From positions 1,736,001 to 1,800,000 of the forward strand of contig JAGVRJ010000002.1 in the NCBI GenBank assembly GCA_019059635.1: DNA of 64,000 nucleotides, written 5' to 3'. Below are positions 1 to 10,961 of this stretch, one piece after another. The number at the start of each line of letters is the position of its first letter. The stretch's first letter is position 1. The notes under the pieces are model-generated. The model was not told the origin of the DNA. It saw nothing but the letters and a program-made list of their open reading frames with translations, and ran no database searches. Origin of the DNA: Proales similis. Taxonomy: Eukaryota > Rotifera > Eurotatoria > Ploima > Proalidae. The position numbers and the translations under genes are program-made.

Positions 1-805
1 CTTCCAAAAGTTGGCGCAGTACGATTTAACAGCCGGCTTCTACTCTGCCAAAGACCAAAAATGTTTGCTCACGCTTGCTGAACTAATGGAAAATAGTTCA
101 GTTTCGGTTTCAAAGTTTCGTCTAAAAAAATTCGACGACGGCTACTTCAAGCGTTTTAAGGAAATTTGCAAAAGCAAAGGTTGCAAATTGACCGGCGTCT
201 TTAATCTTATATTTATTCTGGCCTGGCGTTCGGTATACAAACAATTAGCTCACATCGAAAATGAAAAGCAATTGAACCAAAAAATCAACTATTTGACCAT
301 CATTAATCTACGAAGCTTTTTAAAAGAAGTAGATATCGGCTCTCTTCTCTGGTTCTGCAACAGCCTTTGCACATCGTTCGATAGTGAGTTTGACGTAGAT
401 GAGGAGAATTTCTGGAGTGAACGTTTTTGGGCTTTGGCAAAAGAAGAAAGCACCATGTTTCATGATCGCTTAAAGCAAGGTGAACAGTTCAAAATGTCGC
501 CTTTATCTGAGCCACCTGGGCCTGACGAGAGCCGATTACATTTTGGCTTATCTAACTTGGTCGTGCCAGCGTTTCTTCTCGACGATGTTAAGCTATTCAA
601 ACTACACGATTTGTACACTTTAACGTCTTACAGGCGCGACTGGAAACACGATTTGTCCTACAATAATATGATCAGTCTTGGGGAGCAAATGTGCTGGACT
701 TTTTCGTACAATTCATTTTATTTACGCAAGGAAACCGCTGACGCATTTTGCCAAGCTTTTGATTTCATTTATGAAAATCTTTTGAATCAATCTCAACAAT
801 CATAA
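1..805 (+). CDS. C-terminal part of a condensation/alcohol-acetyltransferase-like protein (5' partial)
   Basis: The reading frame is open from the window edge to a TAA at 803-805, so only the C-terminal ~265 residues are visible. The visible part resembles the second half of the chloramphenicol-acetyltransferase/condensation fold (PapA5, AATase and NRPS condensation relatives). It has a hydrophobic helix (LTGVFNLIFILAWRSVYK), a strand ending in INLRSF, and a late GLSNLVVP segment like the S-N-L/G strand of this fold, followed by a C-terminal strand-helix unit. The HHxxxD catalytic motif would lie in the N-terminal half, outside the window, so activity cannot be judged. The apparent first Met is a TTG inside the open frame, not a real start. 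The family call is by pattern only and the substrate is unknown. Confidence 0.55.
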   Translation, partial: FQKLAQYDLTAGFYSAKDQKCLLTLAELMENSSVSVSKFRLKKFDDGYFKRFKEICKSKGCKLTGVFNLIFILAWRSVYKQLAHIENEKQLNQKINYLTIINLRSFLKEVDIGSLLWFCNSLCTSFDSEFDVDEENFWSERFWALAKEESTMFHDRLKQGEQFKMSPLSEPPGPDESRLHFGLSNLVVPAFLLDDVKLFKLHDLYTLTSYRRDWKHDLSYNNMISLGEQMCWTFSYNSFYLRKETADAFCQAFDFIYENLLNQSQQS

Positions 806-1202
806 AGTGGTTAGGCTTGTTATATGATGGTGTCGGTGGGTGACAATTATGAAAATAACTTTCTTTTAAAAAAATAGAATCATGTATCCATAATTATTAG
901 ATGTTGATTATTTAGGAAATAAATATTTGAAGCTGGCAGTATTTTCTCAACTTATTTAGTGATAAATTTGAATGCTCTGATTTACTTTTGTTGGACAAGC
1001 TCCTCAATGACAAATTCTATCCCCCAAGACAATATAAACGCACCATTGTACATTAGGCCCGTTACTTGTATACGCATGAGAATAAACCATAGCGCGGTTG
1101 GTTTTAAACGTATGAAAGTAAGTGACATGAGACGAGTTATTCCAAAATCAACAACATTAAGAATTTAAGGCACAAGCATTATCATTATTCGCTCAGAGCA
1201 AA
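806..1202. other. Intergenic spacer, 397 bases
   Basis: AT-rich spacer between two + strand genes. It holds an AATAAA at about 918 that could end the upstream transcript. A splice-acceptor-like CTCAG lies at 1192-1196, six bases before the next ATG. I see no convincing gene; the short ORF at 959-1168 has no recognisable features. Confidence 0.5.
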
Positions 1203-2861
1203 ATGGCCACATTAAACAGCCAGTTCAAGAACACACTGCTTTGGAACGGTATAGTTCTTAATTTACACAAACAATTGCAGGGCGAAAATCTATCAAAGAA
1301 AGGTAGACTGAGAAAGCAGCTGAGTAAGTTTGGCACAAGCTGTGGCACCAGTAAAGCCCATCTGACTTCTGAATTCGAAGGTGCCAGTTTTTTGCTCATG
1401 CCTCATTTAAACAGCAGCCAGAAAAGCGAGGTCCCCAAAGCTACAACGGCTAGATTTAGCGGCTCATATGCCGTCACTGTTATCTACGATTATTTGACAA
1501 ACGAAAACCAGCCTCACAAATTCGAACAAGAAGTCACTCGCTCGAAAATCACCAAGCTCTGCCAAATCCTTATGGATTCAGGCGCTATTGAAGCAGCTAG
1601 CGTCTCAACCAAACGGTTCGAAGACAGCTCATACAAGCATTATATTCTTAAACAATCGTATGTTGACCAGCTGAAAGGCGAACCGGTAGCGGTTACCGAC
1701 GCAAACAACAACAGCGAGTCAAGTGGATCTTTCGATATTAATCACGATTTGCCTCCCCATTCCAATGATTGTGATGGTCAGCCTAGTATCAAACCGCGAG
1801 TTCTTTTCAATCGTATGAACTCTCATCTCGGTCGCAAGATCGTTTCCATGAAAAGAAGCAGTACAGTACACTCGTTCATTTCCGGCCATGAAAAGCCGGA
1901 AGAGAGCCGAGCTTTTAGCGAACTTGACATACGTCAGCAAATCATAAGAGAGGTGGTTCTCGATAAGCTTCTCCCACTTGTTGAGCTCCCTGTTCTCGAG
2001 GCATTTATCGAGCCGGAAGAAAGTAATCTGAGAGAAAATGAGAGATTGACCCAATTATTGAATTCTCCATCTGATTTGAGTGACTGCGAACGGCGCGGCG
2101 AGTGGCGTCGCAGCTGCATTCAGTGCCTAGAACACTTACCAAGTTCGCTAAGCCAGAGCCAACGCCAGTTAAACTATCACGTACTCATGCACGATATTGA
2201 ACTGTACGACAATCTTCGAAACCATTACGAAAACCAAGAGTTCGTTCTGATGAACGAAGCGTATGAGCCTCTTTTAATCAACATTTTATCGCTGATAAGG
2301 AAAGCCCATTATACTCGGGCGCTAGAGACCCTCAACATGGGAACCTTGCTTCTTGGACAGCAGAAACAGGTCGAGCTTAAATTGCTACTTAGACTACTAT
2401 ATTTGACGGCCAACAGTTGCCATGCGCCACGGTTATGCCACTCCAAACCAAATAATAGCGTCATGTTGAATCATTTTGCTCGCGCAGTCACAGGTTATTC
2501 TGAAGCACTCACATTTGAAGAGAGGCGTCTACTTCTTAACTTTATGATGAACAACTTTGACCAATTGTTCAAAATGACTGAAGAAATACGTCAATCAGTG
2601 CTCAAAAGGCGCGTTAAAATGTTAAAAGAAGGAATTGAATCTAGCGAGTGTTCGGAAGGACCGAAATTTTGCCGGCCTCTTACAAACGAACAATACGAAA
2701 AAGAAACTGAATTGCAAACCAATAAGTCAGTTATCGAACTCATGCAGCGAATAATTCAAGATCCGGATATAAACTCAAAACAGAAAAGGCTTAAACTCAA
2801 AGGACTTATGCGGATACATCCTCAAATCTACGAAAAGCACTTCTCACACATCGAAATCTAA
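1203..2861 (+). CDS. DEP-domain protein, DEPDC7/DEPDC1-like
   Basis: Single-exon ORF of 552 aa. The N-terminus (LLWNGIVLNLHKQL...) and the following ~120 residues match the DEP fold of DEPDC1/DEPDC7: a Y/DYL segment, then VTRSKITKLCQILMDSGAIEA, then an HYILKQ strand. The middle (residues ~150-240) is Ser/Asn-rich and probably disordered. The C-terminal 300 residues are helical, with LLLRLLYLTANS and RRLLLNFMMNNFDQLF, like the helical region after DEP in DEPDC7. DEPDC7 is about 510 aa, so the length fits. DEP domains usually mediate membrane or GPCR/Rho-pathway recruitment. The start is the first ATG after an acceptor-like CAG at 1194-1196. An ORF on the opposite strand at 1719-2054 is a shadow. 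DEPDC1 remains an alternative, although I see no RhoGAP-like motif. Confidence 0.72.
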   Translation: MATLNSQFKNTLLWNGIVLNLHKQLQGENLSKKGRLRKQLSKFGTSCGTSKAHLTSEFEGASFLLMPHLNSSQKSEVPKATTARFSGSYAVTVIYDYLTNENQPHKFEQEVTRSKITKLCQILMDSGAIEAASVSTKRFEDSSYKHYILKQSYVDQLKGEPVAVTDANNNSESSGSFDINHDLPPHSNDCDGQPSIKPRVLFNRMNSHLGRKIVSMKRSSTVHSFISGHEKPEESRAFSELDIRQQIIREVVLDKLLPLVELPVLEAFIEPEESNLRENERLTQLLNSPSDLSDCERRGEWRRSCIQCLEHLPSSLSQSQRQLNYHVLMHDIELYDNLRNHYENQEFVLMNEAYEPLLINILSLIRKAHYTRALETLNMGTLLLGQQKQVELKLLLRLLYLTANSCHAPRLCHSKPNNSVMLNHFARAVTGYSEALTFEERRLLLNFMMNNFDQLFKMTEEIRQSVLKRRVKMLKEGIESSECSEGPKFCRPLTNEQYEKETELQTNKSVIELMQRIIQDPDINSKQKRLKLKGLMRIHPQIYEKHFSHIEI

Positions 2862-3154
2862 AACTTGCTGTGTCTGCTAATATCTATTTATTGGTTCATT
2901 GATTGATTTAAGCCTTAACGTCATTTTCTTAAACCAAAATGGTTCGCGTCTACTTTCTGAACTAATTCAAGCTCGGTGCAAATCACCACCAGTGTTTGAC
3001 TCGGGCCGAATAAAAAAACAATTTGATTAGAAACCCAGTATTTCATCAAATATCCAACTTTATGAAAGAATGTCTCTGATTGAAAAGAATTTATTTGTTT
3101 TTAAGGGATTAAGTTGAGTAAAATGATAAAGTTTATTAGTGAGCGTAAATGTAT

Positions 3155-5312
3155 TTAAGACGAACAGCGCCACTGAACCACCAAGGCTTTATCAAGACCA
3201 GAACAAGGATCACTAAAAGTAGTGGTAAAATCACTGATGGAGCAGGAATTGAGTCCATTGCACTGCGTTTCGATTTGAGTCTGCGAGCTGGCATAATAGC
3301 AAGTTGGCTTGGTCGAAAGCATGTTGCATTGAGTTAAAGACGGATGAATTCCGTAATAGGCACACACAATTTCAATCGTTTCCCCAAAGCCGCATGTAAT
3401 ACTCATTGTGTCACCATCACACCAGGTCTGTGTCTGAACTCCAGCTTGACTTGGACAGATATCGGATATAACCTTGTTTTGACTGCATCGATTTATGGTC
3501 GAATTGAGGACATCTGGATGAACACATTGATATTGAATGAATAATTGCTTGGGATTAGAGGGACAGGGGTCGCTCACGCCCAAACTATTAGCCGTCGCTC
3601 TTAGAGTACAAGTCTGCTGATACTCACAAGTATTATTAATTGCCTCTATAGCCTGATAGACGTAACACATTTGAGGAATTTCTCCACTTGCCGTAATGCA
3701 TCCAGTGTTGGTATTGGACTGAATGCCAAAGTAAGCAGAGTAAATATGAATAACCAAGGGGCTTGGGCAAATAAGCACAGAGCGGGAGTCTGAGCAAATT
3801 ATATGCTCGTAGATCGGATAGGAAAAGCTGGTTATGCTGGAGTTAGACAAAAAGCTCGGTGTATAAATTGGGTTGTTCGGACAACTGCCGTTAGGAACAG
3901 TGGTAAACTCACAATCAGGTAGAGAAGGTTCAGCGGTTGTTGCTGATTCTTCATTCAAACTTATAACGCACTCATATTGAATGTAGAGCATTGACTGGTA
4001 ACCGCTACATATGGTTTCAAAGCCGCTATTTTCAAAACTCGGCTGTCCATTTAAGAAGCAGCTGGTTTTCCCCTCGCACAGTTCTACGGCGCGATCATAA
4101 GACTGAGATCCATAGCAAGCGTCGGGCGCGCCGTCATAGAAACCTGATGAGCATCGCAAATTTGGGTCGATTCCATAGAAAGCACAGAGAATGTGAATTA
4201 TTTTCCCACCAGTGCAGCTCAGTGTTCTACTTGAAGGTTCACACAATGTTACTTCAAACTGACTTGTCGGGTCAGTTATGCTTGGACAGTTGGAGGACAT
4301 GTCGCTGATACTTGGACAGGTACTAAGCGTATTGTATACTTCAAGGTCGAGACATTGATACTGGACAAAAAGCTGCTTGTTGGATGAAGCTATACAGGGC
4401 TCGCCGAATGCTGACGTTCTTGCGTAGACAACGCAAGATGTTTGGTTTTGGCACCATGTTCTCATTCTATCAAAAGAGCTCGACCGATAGCAGACAGCGG
4501 GAGTGTTTACCCCGTTATTTGTAGAGCAAGTTGTGACTGTACCAGACTGAACTCCGTAATAAGCCGACAAAATATTTATTCGTTGACCGCTGTTGCATGC
4601 AATGCTCAAGCCCGATCCCGAACATACAGCTACTTGTCTGATCGGGTAGCCAAATAAGTAAGAGTCGTTTGTTTGCAAAAAATCGGGTACATATGCAGAG
4701 AAAGTTGGACAGCTATCTTGGTTTGATAGGAAAGGATCCACAAGTCCTTCGATTATGATCGGATTACAAGTAGGCTGAGTTGTCGGTTCTTCAGTGCTAG
4801 TAGTTTGAGTTGTTGTTGTTGTTGTTGCCGATGTTTGAGTATAAGTGGTGCTTCCAGATCCTCCATTTCCTTCATCGCCTGAACTGTTCACCGATGTTGT
4901 ACTTTGTTTTGAGAGTGAAATAAAAAGAGGCGTAAGGCCTGATATGATTCCAATTATCACTATAGTAATCAGCATTGTTATGATGCCTTTTGGGGAGAAG
5001 ACAACATTCAATCTTTATTTTGGTCTTTTTAATGACCAAATCTCAGCAAAAAATTGCAAGATACTTACACATCATTAATTCGAAAACTCTTAAACTTGTT
5101 GATTTTTTCCAGAGACTTTTGACTATTGTTTCCATTTTCTAGCTGCCCAATTGAATCCTGGGCTTCACTGTTTGGTCGCAGCTCTCCAATCCCATCTTCC
5201 TTCTTCAGATGAGTTTAGGCTTAGCAAGTTTATATGATTAACGATTGGCTCTAGAACTTACGCAGCTCATGGAGCCGTCGCGTGCAATTTTGTAGAATTT
5301 GCCTTGTTGCAT
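3155..5312 (-). CDS. Type II membrane protein with four SUEL (galactose/rhamnose-binding) lectin domains, copy A
   Basis: I rebuild three exons: 5262-5312, 5069-5202 and 3155-5012, giving about 680 aa. The introns are 59 and 56 nt with GT-AG ends in phases 0 and 2. The N-terminus is a short cytoplasmic tail (MQQGKFYKIARDG...). A signal-anchor follows at about residues 72-95 (IITMLITIVIIGIISG), then a Ser/Thr/Gly-rich stalk. After it come four SUEL domains, at roughly residues 185-280, 315-410, 460-555 and 585-680. Each has the C-x-S/G...C..G..I.I..AYYGI/AFYGI core and a Q/WxC end. SUEL domains bind galactose or rhamnose. The long ORF appears to start at a TTG just inside exon 3, but an in-frame stop lies upstream there and the exon joins cleanly to exon 2. 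AATAAA follows the stop (minus strand, near 3132-3137). The gene is head-to-head with a paralogue at 7507-9864. Confidence 0.83.
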
Positions 5313-7506
5313 TTGCGAAGCTCATGAAGGGAAACAACCCGCTGCGCTCGATTGCTTTGTTCTTCCAATTAAATTGGGCTTAACTCTTGATTGACGATTT
5401 TACAACACCCGCACTTGCATCGACTCAATAGCACTTAGCTTCGCTTTAGCTGGAGCTTAGAGCCGCTTGGAAGTCTCAAAAGTTTTTTTCTTCTTTTTTC
5501 TAAGCTATGTCGCAATTAACAAAACACTTCCTTGCTTTTCTTTTTTTGGGCAACCTCCTTAGAACAACCAAGTCCAAAATAAACAAGTAGCAACGCAGCC
5601 GAAATGAATTTATGCTTCAGTAGCTATTTGCGTCGAAAAAATCAGCTATAGTTCGTGGTTCGATCTGATTTAAAACATTTATGAGATTATTATTTGCCTT
5701 AAGGCAGTTGAGAGAAACATACAGATTGAAAGAGCAACAAAAAGTGAAAAAAATGGTGAAGACGAAAGAACAAGCAAACGCTGCACAACCACGCTTACAT
5801 CCACTTGAGTTGGTTATTTGATCAGAGTCGATATAATTACTTCCGTTTACTCGTTGCCTGTCTGCCTGCTTTTTTCGTTTCAATTTACCTAGCTGAATCA
5901 AATCGCAGCCATTAAATCGAGATCGACTTAGTCGATGCGTTTTTACGTCCGAAAAATACAGTCTTTATTAGCTTAGCTAAGGCGTCGCGTCGCGTAGCTG
6001 CCGGCTAATCAAGTGGATGAAACATAACAAGCTATGCTCTTATGCTCAAATTGCTTCCTAGAGTCGACATCATTTCATCTATAGCAACGCTTGCTCTATT
6101 CACGTTCTCAAACAATCACGGTCTCGTTTGATTTTCTGCTATAATGACCGCCATAGATTTTGAGCTAGCCAATTAATCCAGCAAATAGTCCACATCGGTC
6201 TTTTTGTATTCAGATTTGCTTTACCTCTTCCAATCAATAAAAAAAGCTATATCAATCGGGAAAAATAAATTTGCCTTCGTTTGAGATGGCTGATTTCAGT
6301 TTAACTCTTGCTTTTGTACAACCGCAAAATCAATTTATTTAAAGCCCTATCTGAAGTCATCATAAATTTTAACCGAAACTCCATCTAATTTCCCTAAATC
6401 CTGTACTACGAACTTCCTAATAAAGTTATGGAGTTTCAGTCAGAAAATATAGTCGATTCAATTTTTCCCTTTATTTATGACCCAATGACAAGCTTTGAAT
6501 TGGAAATTCGATCTGTAATCGATGATAAGAGACAAGATATCCAATGCCAAAAGCATGCTATTTGAATCAACGATGCAGACCTAAAGCAATCCAATTCGCT
6601 TAACTAACGTGAACTTCCAACAAATAAATCGTCTATAAAAAAAAATTTGACCAATATAACTTGAATTTAACTAAAATAGGTTTTTGTTGGCATTGTTCAC
6701 AATGAACCGAAACCCAAATCACAGAATTCAAAATTTTTTCTTAAGATGTATCCCAAGAAAATTGTATGTGGAATTCAATTACTTAGAATGACTTAAACGA
6801 AATAGCTAAGACGATAATCAAGAAACACAAAAAAAAGTTATTTGAGGAAAATTCTATTTACAAATTGTTTTAAAAATTAAGGAGAATCTAGCCCATTGGC
6901 CACAGGCCGGTCTTATTTTTCTTAAATAATTCAACCCAAAGAAGAATGGAAAAGAGAGTGAATAAGATGATTGTTTGTTTCACTTATGCTCTTTCTCTTG
7001 TTTGCCCAAGGCCTGCGTACCCCACAGCAACTGACCCAGTTGGACATTTTGTTGTTAATCAGCGTAGCCGGCGAGAGGAACTTGACACTTTTAATACGGC
7101 TTCAGAAAATTGGTGTAGATACATACACACGTACGAACTAACCAAGCGTGCTAGGGTAAACATACCGTTCTGCCTGATCTCAAAAATCTTAATTAAGATT
7201 TCAGTTCTCAAACCGGCTACATCCTAACAATTTCATTATATAAGTGACATGAACACACAGGATATTGCCGATTTGTTTATTTGTCTTTTGTTTTTCTTAT
7301 TAAATTAACTTGCGCTCTCAGGACTACCGGTGTTTTCAAACAGAATCGCTTTTCAATTAAAGATTTGGCATCGCTTGATTCAGTAAAGTGTCAGTCCCTA
7401 TCGGGCTTGATAAAATCAAAACACGAGCAAATAAGAGAGAAAGGAGACCGAGCCGGCCACGGCTTCGAGCGAAAATAGGCGATGAAAAACGTAAATCATT
7501 TCTCGA
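5313..7506. other. 2.2-kb divergent intergenic region between the two SUEL lectin genes
   Basis: Holds the promoters of two divergently transcribed paralogues. AT-rich, with many short homopolymer runs. Apart from the doubtful small membrane ORF at 5617-5901, I see no convincing gene. The plus ORFs at 6946-7227 and 7281-7478 lack domain features and are probably chance. Confidence 0.5.
5617..5901 (-). CDS. Possible small Cys-rich membrane protein (doubtful)
   Basis: A 94-aa ORF starting at ATG. It has a basic N-terminus (KLKRKKQADRQR), then CKRGCAAFACSF, one hydrophobic segment at about residues 41-62 (FACSFVFTIFFTFCCSFNLYV), and a polar C-terminus. The arrangement suggests a single-pass protein with juxtamembrane cysteines. 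It lies in the divergent promoter region of the SUEL pair, about 300 bases upstream of copy A on the same strand, so it could be an independent small gene or chance. I recognise no family. Confidence 0.28.
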   Translation of the reverse strand: MIQLGKLKRKKQADRQRVNGSNYIDSDQITNSSGCKRGCAAFACSFVFTIFFTFCCSFNLYVSLNCLKANNNLINVLNQIEPRTIADFFDANSY

Positions 7507-9864
7507 ATGACTCTTTTTCGGTGGCTAGCTTCATCAAAAAATTTTCAACTCGTGTGGCTGCAGAAAGTAGCAGACAGTGAACAAGTTCTTGAAGATGGCG
7601 TATTCCATCGAATTATTGACGGCCAATATGTGGTAGACAGCAACAGTCCTTAATTCTCTTCTTAAATCCTTACCAAAGCTTTAATAATTTAGCCGATAAA
7701 AACAAATGAAAGCCAAAAGAAAAGAATTATTTCAAGATTCTCGCGCTTTAAAGACTTTCTCGATAAGTTGGTTTAATAACTGGTCAAAATCGTTTTAAGA
7801 CTTACTATTTTCATGTTCTCAAGGTTCAATAATGTGCAAATTATAATGAGTATTGTTCTGGTGATAAGTGTTATTGCAATTATAATCGTTGTACTCAGTC
7901 TGCTTCCGGTCTATCTCATTCAAAATTCGACTGAATCATCAGATAATAATAGCTCTCAAACCGAAACATTCACCCAGTTATCGAACCTCACTTCCTCTTG
8001 GCCGGACTCGCCTACCAATGATCGGTTTCAACTTTCTACTCATGACATTAGCCACGACGCTTCACCAGCTTCAGACTCTATTGAACCAGCCAACGGTTCC
8101 ATATATTCGACTGAACAAACTCTGATTTCCACTGAGTTTTCCGACAGCAAGGAACTAGAATTGGGCGAGACATCGATGCTTTCATATATGACAACTTCAA
8201 ACGTAAATGAAACTGAAGAAAACTGTTTAAGAGTCCGCTTTGACGAGCTGACCCAAACCAAAAACGAGATTTGTCCAAGTGTACTTACGTACACTCCGTC
8301 ATTTCTATCCTTAGCCCAACTTGTTTTATTTGACCAGCCTGTGCGTCAAGCAATAATTTGTGAAAATTCTGTCACAATGTTAAAATGCGGTCAGAATGAA
8401 CGGATTCAAATACTTGCGGCATATTATGGAATTCAAGACAACACTCCGAGCCAATGTGTTAACCTGGGTAGTCAGTCACCAACAAAATGCTATAGCCAAG
8501 TAACCTACAGCCGAGTGAAGACCATGTGCCACAAAAAGTCTAGCTGCGTACTGCCAGTGATTTCTAGCATCATGACTGATCCGTGTCAAGGTTTCAATAA
8601 GCAACTTTTAATTCAATACCAATGTACTGATGAGCAGACTGAACAAAAGCTTTCATCATGTTCACCCAACATCACAGTTTCGTCAATTTGCCCGTCAATA
8701 GCTTCGAATGAAAAAATATTTTGTGAGCCCACCGTCGCTCAGCTGAGTTGTCCAACTGGTTCTGTGCTGAACATTACTTGTGCTTTTTATGGAATCGATA
8801 TTGGCAAAGAATGTGCTGATACCATTCCGAATCCCACTCAACCCACTCAATGCTTCTCTCGTAATTCATTCGAACTGATTAGCGCCGCTTGCACTGGACG
8901 TCAGTCTTGTAGCCTAAACGGTAATCCCAACTTCATTGACGGGAGCGGTTTCATAGATCCTTGCCCAGGCTCAAACAAATTATTATTTATTCAGTGGGAC
9001 TGTTTGAAGCTTCCTCTTAGTCCTGTATTTCCTGTCGTTCCTACGAGTCAAGGAGATCAGACGGCGAATTACTGTAAAAAGGAAAACGTTCAAACTGATT
9101 GCCCTGCTGACTGGAGCCCACTTGTTCCCGTCTGGGATTTTAATAGTAACGAGACTAGACAAGGCTATACTCTAAATCAACAAGTTGTTTGTAATTCGGG
9201 AAAAATTGTTCTAAAATGCGCAGCAGGATCAGTGATTCGAGTCTATTCAGCTTATTTCGGAGTTCAAGAGTCTAGCGCGATTTCCACATGTCTTTTCAAC
9301 GGGATCAAGCATCCAGCTATGTGCATTTTTGTTGACTCATATACCAAAGTAAAGCAAGTTTGCCATAACAAGTCTACCTGCCTGTTATCGGCGTCTCCAG
9401 ATTTTTTCGGCGACCCGTGTCCTAATTTTGGTAAACAGCTTGTGATCGAGTACCAATGCGTAAGACCAGATGAAATCGAACATTTAGATTCATCATGCCA
9501 AGCAAAAGAAGATTCCATTCCCAAAATATGCCCGGCAACAGGCGAGCAAGATGACATCAATGAGCAGACTTGGTGCTATCATGAGAAAATTTCTATTTCT
9601 TGTCCCTTATCGAAAACGATTAAAATTCGGTGTGCTTTTTACGGCACTCACCCTAGCTTGAGAGGATGTGGGGGTGAGCCGGTGCTCTCTCCTATCAAAG
9701 CCAGCATTTGCTTGGCACAAGGTTCATTCGAGTTAGTTAACACCACATGCAACGGCCTACAGTCTTGCTCTATTGAGAATCTGAATGAATTGGAAGGGGT
9801 TTGCTTTGAATCAGTAAGCAGTCTTTATGTTCAGTGGAGCTGCGAACATCATTCTAAACTATGA
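7507..9864 (+). CDS. Type II membrane protein with four SUEL lectin domains, copy B
   Basis: I rebuild three exons: 7507-7632, 7693-7766 and 7824-9864, giving about 746 aa. The introns are in phases 0 and 2, exactly as in copy A, and intron 2 is 57 nt. The cytoplasmic N-terminus includes GVFHRIIDG, which lines up with GKFYKIARDG of copy A. The signal-anchor is at about residues 73-97 (IMSIVLVISVIAIIIVVLSL). A long Ser/Thr-rich stalk follows, with N-linked sequons (NST, NNSS, NGS). Four SUEL domains then carry the YYGI/FYGI/YFGV/FYGT signatures and Q-x-x-C ends. The ATG at 7813 is intronic, since the acceptor CTCAAG ends at 7823. The donors GTAGAC and GTTGGT are weak, so exons 1-2 rest mainly on the match to copy A. 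AATAAA motifs follow the stop at about 9944 and 10034. Confidence 0.8.
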
Positions 9865-10289
9865 AATTCGTTCAATTTGATTATCAAACTTAATTATTCT
9901 ATATTTATTCAAAGAATCAAAGACTTGAAAATATCAAGAGAATGAATAAAATTCTGACGTGATTGATAATCATAGGTGCTTAAGTGGTGGCAAATAGAGG
10001 TGTTATTTAAGCTTTAAGTAAAAAAAAAGCAAAATAAAATACCTTGTTAAATATCGTTTGAATCATTTGCGGTTTTTGAATTGAGGCTCTGACGCAAGAA
10101 CTTAATCAAGCTTAAGGAAAACTGAAGCTAGTCTGAGCCCAAAATTCTTGGGTACCCAAGGTGATTATGCTAAATTTATGGCAACGATGATTAATAGACT
10201 CGTAATGGCAAACCCTTCATAAGTTCACAACACTGCGCACCAATCTATTTCGTTTTTGGTTATTTTTTAGAAAAACTAAAGCTTACACC
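9865..10289. other. Intergenic spacer with polyadenylation signals
   Basis: This stretch carries the 3' UTR of the SUEL gene (AATAAA near 9944 and again near 10034) and the promoter of the next gene. A pyrimidine-rich acceptor, TTATTTTTTAG, ends at 10270, 19 bases before the next ATG. It implies a 5' UTR intron or a trans-splice site. No gene seen. Confidence 0.5.
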
Positions 10290-10961
10290 ATGGAAAATCT
10301 GATAGGTATCGGAAAGAGTCTTCTTAAAGGAAACAAAAACAAAGACAATGGCTACAACCAATACGGCGGTCCGTCAAGTTCCGGTTTTGATCCAAATTAC
10401 GGCTACCAACCTCCTTATGGTCAACCCACGCCAAGTCCATACGGACAACCCTCATATGGCCAACCGGCATACGGTCAGCCTCAATTCGCCGGATCAGATT
10501 ATAACCCAGCTCCTGGGGCTTATGGGCAACCTATGCCTCCAAATTTTCAGTATGGCGGCTACGGCTATCCTCCTCACGCGGGGACTGGAGGGTATTCAGC
10601 ACCTGGGCCCAACACTGGCTATGGCCAACCTCAACATGGGGGAAGCCACGGCTCGCCTCACTCAATTTTAAAAGCTTTTGATAGAGATGGAGATGGACAA
10701 ATAACGGAAAATGGTTAATTTATTTATTTCGATAGCCTTTTATGCTGATTCGTTTTTAATAATGTTTTAACTACTTAAGACTTTGTTATAGCTGCTCGAC
10801 AAATGGGCATGGGACACCTGGGCGAATCAGTTGCTCGTTCGGTATTCAAGCAAGTGGACAAGAATCGAAACGGGCGTCTCGAGTTTTCAGAAGCTCTCAA
10901 AGCTTTCACCAAAATGAAAGCAATGAAGGGTCATGGTGGCCATGCAAAATACATGTTTTAG
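10290..10961 (+). CDS. YGQP-repeat protein with two EF-hands
   Basis: Two exons, 10290-10713 and 10792-10961, separated by a 78-nt intron in phase 1, give 197 aa. The N-terminus is MENLIGIGKSLLKGNK. Residues ~25-120 are Gly/Pro/Tyr/Gln-rich with repeated YGQP units. Two EF-hands follow. The first loop is D-R-D-G-D-G-Q-I-T-E-N-A, split by the intron in its last codon. The second is D-K-N-R-N-G-R-L-E-F-S-E. Both loops keep the usual calcium ligands. The domain order resembles peflin/ALG-2-type proteins, which have a GYP-rich tail and five EF-hands, but only one EF pair is present here, so I do not call it PEF1. It is probably a Ca-responsive adaptor. The tail ends in a His/Gly-rich stretch before KYMF. 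Confidence 0.75.

Noticed and set aside
5009-5011. TTG at 5011 as the start of SUEL copy A
   Set aside because: Non-ATG start. An in-frame stop lies just upstream and a clean acceptor joins this exon to 5069-5202.
6946-7478. Two plus-strand ORFs of 93 and 65 aa
   Set aside because: No domain, signal or composition bias, and no splice joins to the downstream SUEL gene, whose exons I could place elsewhere.
7813-7823. ATG at 7813 as the start of SUEL copy B
   Set aside because: It lies inside a 57-nt intron. The acceptor at 7822-7823 joins in phase with an upstream exon similar to that of copy A.
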